Assembly (NCBI GenBank): GCA_032622095.1
Contig: CP136069.1
Location: 41,022,194-41,086,193, forward strand
From: Siphonodentalium dalli
Taxonomy: Eukaryota > Mollusca > Scaphopoda > Gadilida > Siphonodentaliidae
Reading direction: 5' to 3'
Length of the DNA: 64,000 bases
The stretch's first letter is position 1, and the number at the start of each line of letters is the position of its first letter. Below, piece after piece: positions 1 to 13,700 of the stretch. A model generated the notes under the pieces. It was given only the letters and a program-made list of their open reading frames with translations. It was not told the DNA's origin and did not search any database. The position numbers and the translations under genes are program-made.

Positions 1-189
1 ACACTTGGTCCTGCCATATACTAGTATATATATTTATCCTGTGCAAAGCAGTCACTGGGATCGTGAACTGCACGTTTATTCCAGTCTGCATGTTTAATAA
101 ATGTTATTAGTATTTCCACCCTGCCAATTTATTTGGGACTGCACGTTTATATGGAACCCTAGAGCTTCCAGGCCATGCATTCTGTTTAA

Positions 190-573
190 CCCTTTACCCA
201 ACAAACCGGCCAAAACCGGCCAAATAAAGCTTCAACAGCCTAAAATATCTTCGGTCTGTCTCAATAGAACCATACAAATATGGATATCATTGGAACCGGC
301 TCCTTGACCACATTGTGATAGTTACAGTTATGCCCTGTGCCAATGCATTCTCTTATATATGCGAGTCGACCATAGGTCGCCTCGCATATATAAGAGAATG
401 CATTGGCCTAAACAAAATCTTTTTTTAACACTTTTTACCATTTTTTCTTACATTCTTTAACAATTTTTAATGTGTTAAGCCAATGCATTCTCTTATATAT
501 GCGAGGCGACCTATGGTCGACTCGCATATATAAGAGAATGCATTGGCACAGGGCCCTTCTGTTGGGTAAAGGG
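190..573 (+). mobile_element. TTAA-flanked (piggyBac-like) MITE, family A
   Basis: The element is bounded by TTAA at 186-189 and 574-577, with terminal inverted repeats CCCTTTACCCAACA. Two 69-nt hairpins lie at 339-407 and 479-547. There is no coding capacity. TTAA duplication is the piggyBac hallmark. Confidence 0.8.
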
Positions 574-615
574 TTAAAAGGAGAATGAATAAAAACACAA
601 GTGAAGAACAAATTC

Positions 616-621
616 TTTAAT
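616..621 (-). terminator. Candidate poly(A) signal of the sulfotransferase-like gene
   Basis: An ATTAAA hexamer on the minus strand begins one base after the stop codon. If used, the 3' UTR is only a few tens of bases long and ends next to the TTAA-flanked MITE at 190-573. Confidence 0.4.
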
Positions 622-622
622 A

Positions 623-1736
623 TCATCTCATCATGTTCATAAGGACTTGTTTCTGTATGTTATAAAGTCTTGTGGCTTCTTTGTAAATCCTGTAGTCCGC
701 TTGTAAGGCTTTTTTAACATGAACGTCATTCTTAAGAGACCTCACACTGTTCTCATCATATAACTCGTTTTCAAAATAGTCACTATTATCGTCAAATAAA
801 TAATTTATGCTAAGTTGTTTATGAGGTGTCGCTGCTGAATTTGAAACAAATTCATCCACTGAAAGACTAGAAGGCACATTACACTTCGTGAAATGGAAAT
901 GCAGAGCCGTTTGAAACATCTCAAGCGATGTTTGAAGTTCATCCCATTTTCCCAGAACAGTAAACCATTTATTGAGATTTGCAATAACATGATTGACTGC
1001 ATGGGAGGATTCCAGCTCCGTGAACTCAGACAAGTGGAACTTCTGCTTGAACCAGCAAGGAAAAGTTTTTGAGTCATGCAAATATCCGTAAACGGATGAG
1101 AAGTTCTTCTTTGGCACATCCTGGCAGAATTTTGGACTAAATATCAACTGATTGAAAAATACGCTACCCATCTGAATAATCCACTCCCTGAAACTCATTA
1201 TGTTTGCATTGAAAGCCTTGCAATGTTCATCTTGAAAGTTCTCTTTGCAGAATTCGTACGATGTCATTAAACTCTGCAGAGGGTCTTGCACCATCAGCAT
1301 GTGTGAACAATTCTTTTTCAAAACCTCACATATCCCGAAAGAGTGAAGGCCATGATGAAATTTATATTTTTCACGAAACTTGTATACTGCGTGATTATCA
1401 TTCCCAGAATCCCACAGTAACCTCTGCTCACTCGACATATATGGTGATTTTGCGAAGGAATAATTGGTCGAAACTTCTTGCAGGCAGTTGAGAATAGTTG
1501 AATCACCTGACCATGGTGAGTCCATATAAACAACAGCACTATCCCTATATATTCGCATCATTTTCCGGTCTCCACTAACAGAGTGTAAGAAGAAATTTGG
1601 CAATGTGTTATTCTTCAGTAACCATGGAAATCTGTTCTTGATGACATCCTCCATTTCTTTATCGTTCTGTCTGATGAGTTCCTGATTTCGAGCATCAATG
1701 TTTTGGAGTCGCTCAAACTCAAACACAGCTTCATCC
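623..1736 (-). CDS. Sulfotransferase-like gene, terminal coding exon
   Basis: One uninterrupted frame of 371 codons carries the whole catalytic region. It opens after the acceptor TTTTCAG (1737-1742) and reads D-E-A-V-F-E-F-E-R-L-Q. The apparent start at 1726 is a GTG inside the exon and is not the real initiation site. The frame ends NMMR-stop at 623-625. Overlapping frames on both strands are shadows. Confidence 0.8.
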
Positions 1737-4700
1737 CTGAAAAGATTTTAAAATATTTATAAAATGGCATCGGGTGGTAGGGGTTTGAATTAAGACATGA
1801 ACTGGTAGACAAAACATTTCCATCAGCTGAAGCGATCATCGATTTTATGTACGTCATCACTTTTGACAACAACAATATGTATTCAATGACTGGTATTCCA
1901 TTTTAACACTTGTGCCTGACACCAATGGGTGTGAAATAAAATAGAATATAACATTTTAAAATGTTCATTTTGCCATCATGACTTATTGCTCATAATATTG
2001 AGATGCTTCCCATTGATAAACTACAAATGTTTTTGATTTGAGTCAAGGAACCCACCCATCAAAGCTCAGAGTGATCAGATATTGATTTTTTAAATTCGTT
2101 AATTCCCGAAATGTGTACATGTACTTATTTTGTGGCCCAGAAAAAGGTTGTCAAACTGACGGTCTCACTCTCACAAAATTGCGAATGAAGATGGATAACA
2201 CTAAAATCAAGTGGTAATACGGCCAAATTTTGTGATACTCAAGTGATAATACGGCCATATTTTGCTGAACAACATGTTGATAAATAACACGTTTTGGGAA
2301 GTTTTATACCATAGTTGACAGCGGTTAGCATTATTTTGTTGTAATTAATCGATTCTGATAGCTAAAGCGTGTATTGAAGAAATGTTGTTGTTGTAACTTG
2401 ATGATATGGATACCGTCTGATCAGATTGAGTACCTTCAAAACATGGTTATTATTAAAACAATCAGATAACTAAAGTAAAGTTATCATCCGAAAACCAAAA
2501 TAATCGCCAAATTTTAAGTCCAAAAGTACCATAACTCTGGCAAAAATGGGCAGACCAAACCCCAAATTTGAATTTGACCTATATCTTCATGTGGTTAATC
2601 CACATACCAAATTTTAAAACACTCTGATAACAAAAAATAAAGTTATCATCTGTAAACCAAAATATTTGGCAAATTCTAAGTCGATAAGGACCATAACTAT
2701 GGCAAAAATGGCGGACCGAACCCATATTCGTACTTGACCAGTATTTGGTTCGGATAAACTCACACAAAAAATTTGGTTTTGATCCGATAACCCAAAATAA
2801 AGTTATCATCCGGAAACTTCCAAATGGACGGACAGATTCTAATTCGAAAAGGGGCCATAACTCCAGCAAATATCAGCAGACTGAACACATTCGACCTTGA
2901 CCTGCGTCTTGAGCTGATAAACTCACATACCAAATTTGGTGTTGATCCGATTGCCCAAAAAAAGTTGGATGGACGGACAGATTCTAAAGGTAAGTAAAAA
3001 AGGGGCCATAACTCCAGCAAAAATGGCTGGACCGAAGCCAGATTCGAACTTGACTTGTGTTTTGAGCTGACTTGTGTTTTGAGCTGATAAACTCACATAC
3101 CAAATTTGGTTTTGATCCGATAGCCCAAAATAAAGTTCTCATCCTGAAACTTTCCTTATGACGGGACGGATGGACACTGGTTACATGTAATTGAACAGTC
3201 CCCCAAAAAAAAAATTAGGGTGAGGGGAGCCGCAAAAAGTATGTATCGGAAAGTCCAATTCTTCATTTGAGTGATGTTCATATAATACGAACAGTTATAG
3301 CTGTAGACAACAGGCAGAGAAGCATACTATGGATTCCAATTCATTCATTTGTAGGCATAGTCAGTTTGATTCATACAAACCACATACCGGTACATGTAGG
3401 CCTATTTGTTGCACTTTGTCCTTCAACTTACTATCTGAACATTCCAACATATCGTATTAATCAAGTATTAACTGGAGCTTCCTGAAATTTTTCGAAAACG
3501 CTGTGCCAATACATTGGCCTAACATTATTTACCATGACCTTGTAAGCCAGTGCATTCTCTTATATACATGTATGTAAGATTCCCTATGGGAGACTCGCAT
3601 ATATAAGAAAATGCACTGGCCCAGGATCTTTAATGCTGTACCAGTGCAATTCCCGTCATGAAAGGGTTAAACTATAGCTGTCATCCAGCTATTGAAGTGT
3701 TGGATAGAATAGTAAAAAATATGATATCTGCAGATAGTTTCAGACACAACTGTAGGCCCTATTGACCTGGCTAGATAACAGTTATTTTTTTGCATTGCAC
3801 TGTACATGATATTTGTACATGAGCATCTTGTGAGCAGAGAAGCAAAACAATTTATTTTGTAATGTACACAAGCCAATTTGAGCTGACATTTGCCTTCCCA
3901 GTTTAACTCCAGGTGATATATCAGTGCCAAAAGGAATAATTAAACTAAACAGTTTCCCAGAGTAAATGGCTAACACTGTTGCTACCAATTTACACACAAA
4001 TGCATTCATTTTCTCAAATGAAACTACTCCTCCAAGCCTGGAAATAGCGTTTCTGACATTTGCAGAATGAAGTCCCCAGAAGGTGAATTAGTTGACGCTA
4101 GCTACCTAATGGTGGGCTAGCATCACCAAATTCACCCTCGGGAACCTCATTCAGCTTAGGTCTCAACTGATTTGGGAGCCTAGTATCAGACTGAAGTTCC
4201 TCAGTTGAATTTGTGAAGTTCACCCATTAGTCACCTCGATTATGCAATTTATCTTCTGCAAATTAAGGGATATAGAAACTGAAACAGAAAGGAACAAGAG
4301 CAAAATACGCCCTTCAGCCATTTTGAATTGTACTGCCGCAAAATAAAATAATAATTTGAGCTTACAAAGAATATCTAATATATAATGTACCCCTAATTTC
4401 AATGCCAAAATGCGGTCAAATTCTGTCGAAAAATGGCATGTGAAAATAATTGGACATAACCCATATTCGAACTTAGCCAGTAGTTTTAGCTGGGAAACAC
4501 ACATACCAGCTTTGGTTCAAATCTAAATAATGCAAACAGGAGTTATCGTTTCTGGGGATAAAAATATATCCATAAATATGTGCGAAATGTGCGGAATTTA
4601 GATGCCTTGGGAAAACTTACTAGTGTACATTGTATAACAGTTATAGAAATTACCAATTCAGAGACAATGATACTGTAGCTCAACTTGGATGCGGGATAAT

Positions 4701-7700
4701 TTGCTGTGTTACAGCCAATAGGGTGAGTAGGAATGCAGAAAGTTTAAATGTCTAAGTAATACTAGATGTCAACATGAAGAGATATATATAAAGTAAAATC
4801 GAAAAACAAACTTCGTCAAGTTGAGCTGAAAAGGGCCCTATTTTCCTCCAGTAATTTGTTTTACATTAACCCTTTGAGTGCCAGGTCGATTTTTGTATCA
4901 ACCCATATACCATGTGCCAATGCATTCTCTTATATATGCGAGTCGACCATAGGTCGCCTCGCATATATAAGAGAATGCATTGGCCTAACAATTGTTGTTT
5001 TTGATTTTTTTTACAATTTTAATAATTTATTCTTATATTCTTTAACAGACTTATTTTGTAGGTTTAGGGCCGATGAGATCGGCCCCTGGCACTCAAAGGG
5101 TTAAGAACACATGGCAAAAAAACAAACAAAATGATTGAACCTCCACCGAATGTCCTCAAGACTCCTCATAGTGCTGAACATCCATACCAAATTTCACTGA
5201 GTTCAGACAACCAGTGGTTGAGATATATATGCTCGGAGGGACAGCTACAGTAAAGCCCTAAATAATCGACTCCTTAACCAGATTAGAATTATGGGAAACT
5301 TTTCAGGATTTAGTCAGAAATATGGCTTGTTGCCATTCATCGGAAAACTCTCATTGAGAGCTTTTCTATGAATGGCAACAAGCCATATTTCCGAATAAAT
5401 CCTGAAAAGTTACCCATAATTCTGCTGTGGTTAAGGAGTCGATTAATTAGGGCATTACTGTACATGTAGACAGACAGAGGATCGGAAGCATGTAATCCAG
5501 TATACAATGTTCTAGTACCCGCCATTTCTTTTGGTCACGGAGGTAGAATTACAATATAGAAAGTTTTTCAATATATTACATCAGGGTACATGTACATCTA
5601 CTTAAACTTTATTCGGAAAGCTTCTAATTGATCATTAGAAACCCCAGCAATTCAAGGGGCAAGCACCCAAGGAGCTTCATAAAGATGGGATCATTATCTC
5701 TCCCATAGAGAGCCTCATGTGTACTTGGAGCATACTTAGTAAGACACTGACACATGTCACTCACAGCACAGCAGGCAGCCCCCCATGCATTGTTTTGTGT
5801 CTGAAGCTACTACACACATTTCACAATGTTTATAGGCTATTCATAAACTGGGAAGGGTAGGAAGAATCTTCACATTTAATCACCAACTGATTTGGTCAGT
5901 AAATACATCATAGAATTGACTGGTAATTGATAATGAAAAGTTACCACAAGAAAGAAAAGTTCTCACCTGTTTGTGAGCACTGTCGGCAAAACGAAAACTA
6001 TAGTATATATTGTTATTGACCCTTTCTATGCTAAATACTCATTGACTTTTACTGGTAGTTCCCTCGGGAAATGATCATATAATACATGTAAGTTCAACAT
6101 TGGTTTTTTGTTGAACTTATTATCTGAACATTTAAACCAAAGAATATGAAAACATGTACTTCTGCACTTGTATTATCTTTTCGTCATACTGTCTGCTCAT
6201 TTTTTTTTTGAACACCCTACAAATGAATAATAGACCAGCCCAATATTTACTTTTATCACATAATTTGGCCATTTCATAATTATCGGTAATAGACACGTTT
6301 AATATCAGCGCGTGCGATGACGTCACGGCGTTCTTCAAATAACTTGCGATCGCTGTAGTTTATGATTGTTGTTTTCGATGAATATTTCGCGTTGCTTCGG
6401 GTTTATTTGATCATGTGATAAAAGGTATCTCACACTCGTCCTATTATATACGTAATTTATCAACCTCGTCCTTTAAATTCTATTTGAGCCTCGGTAAACC
6501 TCGGCTCAAATCGAATTTAGTGAACTCGGTTGATAAATTCCGTATAAAATAGAAACTCATGTGAGATGCTCTATTTATAACTGGGTGGGAGCATCCATTT
6601 AGTATAGTTAAAGTTATGGTCTATTGAACCTTCTATCACCAGAAATTTATTTTTTCATAAAAAACAAATTCGCAAAAAAACAAATACAAGTTCAGTGACA
6701 TGTCCTGCAAAAAAAGTAGATTTTTTTACACATTGGCTTTTTAGGAAAATTAAATTTTCCAAGCAGAAATAATGCGGGCTTACATGTACATGTACATACA
6801 TCTGACAAAATTCATTGACCCAAACCCAGATTCAAAACTTATTTGGAATTACACGTATATATCAGTACATGTACATTTATATGTATCAATGCACCAAATT
6901 AAAAAATTCATGGACATGTACTTAACTAAATTTATCACCCAGAAATGCCCAGAGACCATTATAATCAGAAAATTCTAAGTTGAAAAGAGGCATAACTCTG
7001 AAAAATTCATCAGACCCAGAATGGAACTTGACCTGTATTATTTAAACATGGTCTATCTCTTCCAAGATACGTTTTATATAGTTTCCTGGGTATAAAATAA
7101 TAAATATGAGTCGGAGACACCTGTCAGGAAACACTTGTATCAATTAATATTTGTTTTATATTGATATTTTCTTATACCGAATAATGCGATAAACAGTTGC
7201 GACAATTTTTATTACTATTTTTATAATTTTTTGATAGTTATCATGCATGCTACGCTCCGAATGAACGCAGCCGTAAAAAGGCCCAAAATGACAATGTATA
7301 TTATACCAGAAAATTTGTAATAAAGTCAATATTAATTGATAGAATCTATGATAGTTTACCCAGGAAAACTTGTTATAGGAAGAAAGACGTTTTACATTTA
7401 CTCAGGCAAAACTATTTTATAATTATGTCGGGCAATATTCCTTGGCATTAATTGCAACAAACTCTTCATATGACAAAAGTTACAATGTATTTGACTGACA
7501 AATACCCGACGGAAGCAATACCTGAATATTCTTTTTTGGGGGGGGCCCACCCCCTACTCCCCCCAAATTATGGCCCTGCTGACAGGGAAATGGCTAGGTG
7601 GTTGTTGGGGTGTCCAATTCGTCCAACTTAGAACTGCCATTGCCACAAATTTTTAGATGGAAATAAGAAAATACTATTTTTTAAAGACTTTTTGGTAAAA

Positions 7701-10700
7701 AAAATAAAGGACGGTAATGGTACATGTACTGACGAAAGTTGTGGGAGACACCCTCAAATTCCCCTGTCCCCATGTTCCTGGTCCATGCTTCTTAGCAACC
7801 AAGATACTGGTACTTGAGAAATCACTTGTTCTCTGTTGCTGGCTAACAGTTCCACCCACCATTGAGAGAGAGGTGGTGTTGAGCAGATAAGTGGGTATAA
7901 TTTGCTTTGTGAGTCAGCCCAGCCCAGATAATGTCCAGCAATCAATAATGCTCTAACATTGGCCTGGCATTGATAAACAGTTTGTGTTAGATAAGGAGAG
8001 GTACTTATCCTGGTGATTACAAGTCCCAGCTAGATATCAACTTGACAGCTCTCATACTACATGTGTATAAACACTAACTAAGGCTAGGCTGGTAGATTCA
8101 AGGGAACGGCTTTATATACAGTAATGCCCTAAATAATCAACTTCTTAACCACAGCAGAATTATGGGTAATTTTTCAGCTTTCCGATGAATGCCAACAAGC
8201 TATATTTCCAACTAAATCCTGAAAAATTACCCATAATTCTGCTGTGGTTAAGGAGTCGATTATTTTGGGCATTACTATAAACAGGGGTAATGTGCATACA
8301 ATGAAGGCAAGCAAACTTTACTCTATTTTTTCCCTAGATAGTGCCATGAATCTCTACTTTCGCTAGCTACATGTAAATAATGTACATGTATGCCCGTAGA
8401 GATTATATTCCAACCACTCAAAACATGTGAACTTTTTTATGTTCTGACCAAGAACTTTATAACATTGAACAAACAACACAGAGAATATTATATTTCTTTG
8501 TTAATATGTGTTTTTTAATAATCTAAAAGGGGTAAAAGATAGCGTTATATCACCATATTGCAAAATTTGTGGTTTATGGATCTCCCCTGCCAGAAGCCAA
8601 ACAGGAGATCCCACATTACATTAGTAATCCTGTGTGGAAGGCTGTCAGGATTATTCTTGTGAGATAAGCAGGCATCACTTCCAGAGCCTGGCTCAATCAA
8701 TCAGCCAAGGCATATGATATCCAGAGCCAGCAGACTTATAGAAAGTACAGCCAAACATGCCTGTCAAACCAACTCCAGTTTGGCATTTCTAATAAAGAAT
8801 ATAAATTTCCACTGCCTGTTTCAGCAGCTACATGTACATGTACGGTACATGTATATACTGAGGTATTAACCCTTGTTGCACAAATACATATAGATTCTCC
8901 CATTCAGTTCTAGATACAAGTACATACCGGCACATTGGAACAAATTATTTTAACCCCACCCTGCCAAATTGAAAATTTGCGTGGTGGATATAGGAATGGG
9001 TTCCGTCTGTCCCGAATTTGTAAGAGTCATAACTTGAACAAATGTAAACGGATTTCAAAGATTGTTGGTATATGAGTTCACCTGACCATTACCTAGAATG
9101 TGTTCGCAAGCCAGGTCCGGCCAGATATTTTTACCGGAGTTATTGAACTTTGTTTATTATTTTTGTCGAATTTGCCAAAATAGCAAATCGACGACGTCAC
9201 AGGGCTCATTTCCATAAATCTCAACGGATTTCAAAGATATTTGGTATATGAGTTCACTTGACCATTACCTAGAACGAGTTCGCAAACCAGGTCCAGCCGG
9301 ATATTTTAAGCGGACTTATTGGACTTTGTTTATTATTTTTGTCGAATTTGCCAAAATAGCAAATCGACGACGTCACAGGGCTCATTTCCATAAATCTCAA
9401 CGGATTTCAAAGATATTTGGTATATGAGTTCACTTGACCATTACCTAGAACGAGTTCGCAAACCAGGTCCAGCCGGATATTTTAAGCGGACTTATTGGTC
9501 TTTGTTTATTTTTTTGTGTGCAAATGGACGTCACAGGAATCATTTCCACAAATGTCAACGGATTTCAAAGATTTTTGGTATATGAGTTCACATGACCAGT
9601 ATCTAGAACGAGTTCGCAAACCAGGTCCGGCCGGATATTTTCAGCAGAGTTATTGGACTTCGTTTATTATTTTTGGTGCAAATGGACGACGTCACATGGC
9701 TAATTTCCACAAATGTCAGTACCTAAAATCAGTTCGCAAGCCAGGCTTTTTGACAAAATCCCATCTCTTGTTTAGCACATACTGAGAACGCAAACATTAT
9801 TGAGAATGCACTTCCCCAACTGCACAATTCGGCGGGATACCGTGGTCTGCGACTGCTTGTTCATTTGTTGAGATACATGTACTATTATATAAATCAAGAT
9901 TGTAGTTTAGCAAGGGAAGCCTAATTGTCTTAGTGTAGCATAATTTGGTATGAATTCTCGTAAGTTGCTATTTCAGTATGATAACTTACAGTAATGCCCT
10001 AAATAATCGACTCCTTAACAACAGCAGAATTATGGGTAACTTTTCAGGTTTAGTCGGAAATATGGCTTGTTGGCATTCATTGGAAAGCTCTCACCGAGTG
10101 CTTTCAGATGAATGGCAACAAGCCATATTTCCGACCTCATCCTGAAAAGTTACCCATAATTCTGCTGTGGTTAAGGTGTCGATTATTTAGGGCATTACTG
10201 AACATGTACCTGTAGGTATTAGGTATTTGATATACAAATACTTATTGTGTTATAAATGAGTGTAACTAATCCCTCTTGGGTCAAATTCTTCAGGTGGTTT
10301 GTCACGATCAGCAATTGGATAAGTTTTCTCAGTAAGTGGGACGAGGACTTGTACTCTCTCATTCATATAGAGAAATTCCATGTGTCCGGGTGGTGACCTG
10401 AGGTCAGTGACTTTTTGCTACTACATGTAGTTGATAGTTTAGTGGGACAGACCTATTATAAAGCAAGTATAGTTTGGTTCCTAATGTGTTGATTCAAAGT
10501 GCAGTTATTTTTGTGGGGAAAGGAAATCTACGGTATACATGTATATGTTTAGAAAGGGTAGACCTCACTGAGTTTAAAAAATCCATGTTTCCATTTTTAC
10601 TATGCCCCCTGGTGGCCATCTTGGAAATTTAAAAATGTGCACTCAAAAAAATAATTTTCACCTAGTTTTCCATTGAAGGTAAGTACCGGTACCCCTTCGA

Positions 10701-13700
10701 CATAAATACCTCCATAAAAAATAATTATCAATTGAAAATGCATCACTGAAAGAGTTTGGATGGACTTGTAACATTTTTACCTTATAAGCAGCTTAACATT
10801 GCTCAATGGTGGCTGTCAAGTACATATTTGCCTTTGAATTTACATCACTGAGCACTAATCATGGTCATTACTAGTATAGTACAGCGGCCTCGTGCATAAA
10901 TTTTGGGAATTTGTGCATTTTGAGATAGGCAGAGAAACACCCTGTTATTCCAGGATGGAGTCTCTCATTCATGGGACTACATGTAGTCTCAGTCTTGGTA
11001 AGTTCATTTGTAAGAAGTTTATATAATGTAAGCAATCAACAGACAGAGAAACAGTCCCATTGATTCATTTGTATGGATACTTAAGATAATGAAAGTGTCA
11101 ATGACACTGAAGCTCAACTTGGAGAGGGGCAAATGTCACAATTAATGGAGAGATAAGGAATGTGGAAAGTTGGTATATCTATGTAATCTAGACGTCACCC
11201 CGTGGATCCATAGGATATTTGGTGACAATCGGATGACGGATGTGGCCTGTAGGGTGTGGCAACAGATTTAGTCACACAAAGAGTAAAATCCATGTTTTTT
11301 TAACAGAATTCCGAAAAAAAAATGGTAAGCTCCCATCTAGAGGTCACCCTGAAGATCCATATGATGTGTGTTGGCAACCGGATGAGAGATGTGACATATA
11401 GAGTGTACCAAAGGATTTAGTGATACAAAGAGTAAAATCCAAGATTACTGCCAGCGGCCATGTTATTCTTTGAAAATCGTTCAAATTCAATAGCACCCAG
11501 CTAGAGGAGATCCCAAACATGCCTGTAAATTTTCAAAACACTTCGCCAATAATTGTGGGTTGCATGATGTGCCGATGGATTCAGATGTGAAATCAAAGAT
11601 GGCCACTGGCTGCCATGTTTCAACAGAATTCGGAAACAATGGTAAGATCACCCCGAAGATCCATAAAATGTTTGGTGACAATCGGATGAGAGCTGTGACC
11701 TGTAGGGTGAACTAAAGGAAATTGACAGAACATGCATATACCGATATGGACAACCAACCCATCTAGGGTCCTGCGAATATTCGATATTCGATTCGAAAGT
11801 CAAATTTCAATTTCAAATTTCCAACTCGAAATTTCGAATATATATGGATGAAATTATTAGCTGCTTACGAACACGTACACACGTCGATCTTAGCTGTTTC
11901 TGTGCCATTTAATTCCCTAAAATTATGAATAATTGCGCTTTATAATTCTTATTGTTCATCACGAATGTACGCATGCTATTAAATATATTTATGGCCAGTA
12001 ATTAGCCACCAGATTAGGACCACTAAATACGTCTGAATTCTAGCTTTGAACATGGTTGCCAAAAGCTCTGAAATCGCCGTTGGACCGACGACGCACGTAA
12101 ATTATAAAAACTATGAGACTGAGCAACTGCTAGCGTTATCTGCCGACTGTCTATCTCAGGTTCCGCGTTATTTGTATGTGACATCGTTGATGATGTAAAC
12201 TTCACGTGTTTCAGGGGTCGAAAAGTGCATGTTGGTGGAGTTTTCTTTTGAAGTTGACTGTCAGTTTCGGAGCGTTCCTTTGGCACTTGACAATAAGTCG
12301 TCCGTTATTCATGTTTATTTTAAACATGATAAGCTTCTCAGGCAGTGCAAGAACTTACACGTGTGACGAATACAACATGGTGTATAAATCGCAAGCATCT
12401 GGGACAACGACCCATCTATGGAATCATCAGTTCGAGAAGCACCCAGAACTACATAAACAGGCTACCCTGCGACTGTTGTTGCATCTTCAAGTTTACAACA
12501 ACGGGTGTTTCCGAATGCCCATTTGCATGTACATGCAAACTGTACAAACTGTGCGTGATTTTAGTTCTGATAGGCCGGTTATATATTGATCGTCGTGACG
12601 TCCGCATGGACGTTTTGATCTGTTTTTTTTCTTCTCGACAATAATCAATTGAAGTTAATAGTATCGCGATCGACGGTTGATCGCCACATAAGTTATGATG
12701 GAACTTCATGGAAGTTCATAGAACGTTTCAAACATCATCTAATCGTTGGCAAAACATGCCTAATTGAGAATGCAACACACATGTATCATTCGATTCGATA
12801 TTCGATTCGAATTCTTCAATTCGATTCGATATTCGATTCGATCAAAATCTCCAATTCGCAGGACCCTAAACCCATCGCTTGTCAAGTTGAGCTAATAAAC
12901 AAGTCCTTGAAATTTACATTTTTCGTCTTGCTTTAGAATTTCAATATTGGCTTATATGGCTTTTTCTATTGCATTGCCTTTCCGTAGTTAATTTTGAAGA
13001 CTGAACAATCTGAACAAATGGCCTACAGGAGCAAAATATCTATCTACACTGACCCAGGAGTGACCGTGTGATTCATTATCTTGAGAAACTGTAAATGTGA
13101 TGTCAATAAATTATTTACTGGTACAGCCCTTGAAATTAACAGTTTTCATCTACTACCCGGTATGTACCACATTGCTTTAGAATTGCATGAAATTCTATAT
13201 TGGCTTCCACAGCTTTTTCCACGGAATTGCCTTCCGCAGTAACTTATTTCAAGGGCTGCTGGTACATGTACATCAATTTGATGGAAATTCTATTTCAAAC
13301 TATTTGAACAAAGCGTTAAAAATCATAACAAGATGAGATTTTATCAATCTCAGTAGCCTAGTACCTATTTCTGTGAACTTACCCAGCAACTGCCTGTACA
13401 GTAATGCCCAAAGTAATTGACCACTTAAGCACAGCAGAATTATGGGTAATTTTTCAGGATTTAGTCGGAAATATGGCTTGTTATGGCAACAAGCCATATT
13501 TCCGACTAAATCCTGAAAAATTACCAATAATTCTGCTGTGGTTAAGGGGTCAATTACTTTGGGCATTACGGTAGGTACAGAGACCTTTCCGATGAATGGC
13601 AACAAGCCATATTTCCGACTAAATCCTGAAAAGTTACCCATAATTCTGCTGTGGTTAAGGAGTCGATTATTCAGGGCATTACTGTAGCAGCTACCTGTAG

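Noticed and set aside
339-547. CRISPR-like array
   Set aside because: Only two palindromes occur per element, with no regular spacers or cas genes, and the context is eukaryotic.
9495-9785. 96-codon open frame
   Set aside because: It is read through the 176-bp tandem array, with no splice or start context.
12023-12286. 87-codon minus-strand frame in the hAT element
   Set aside because: No domain was recognised, and the plus-strand BED-finger remnant explains the element better.
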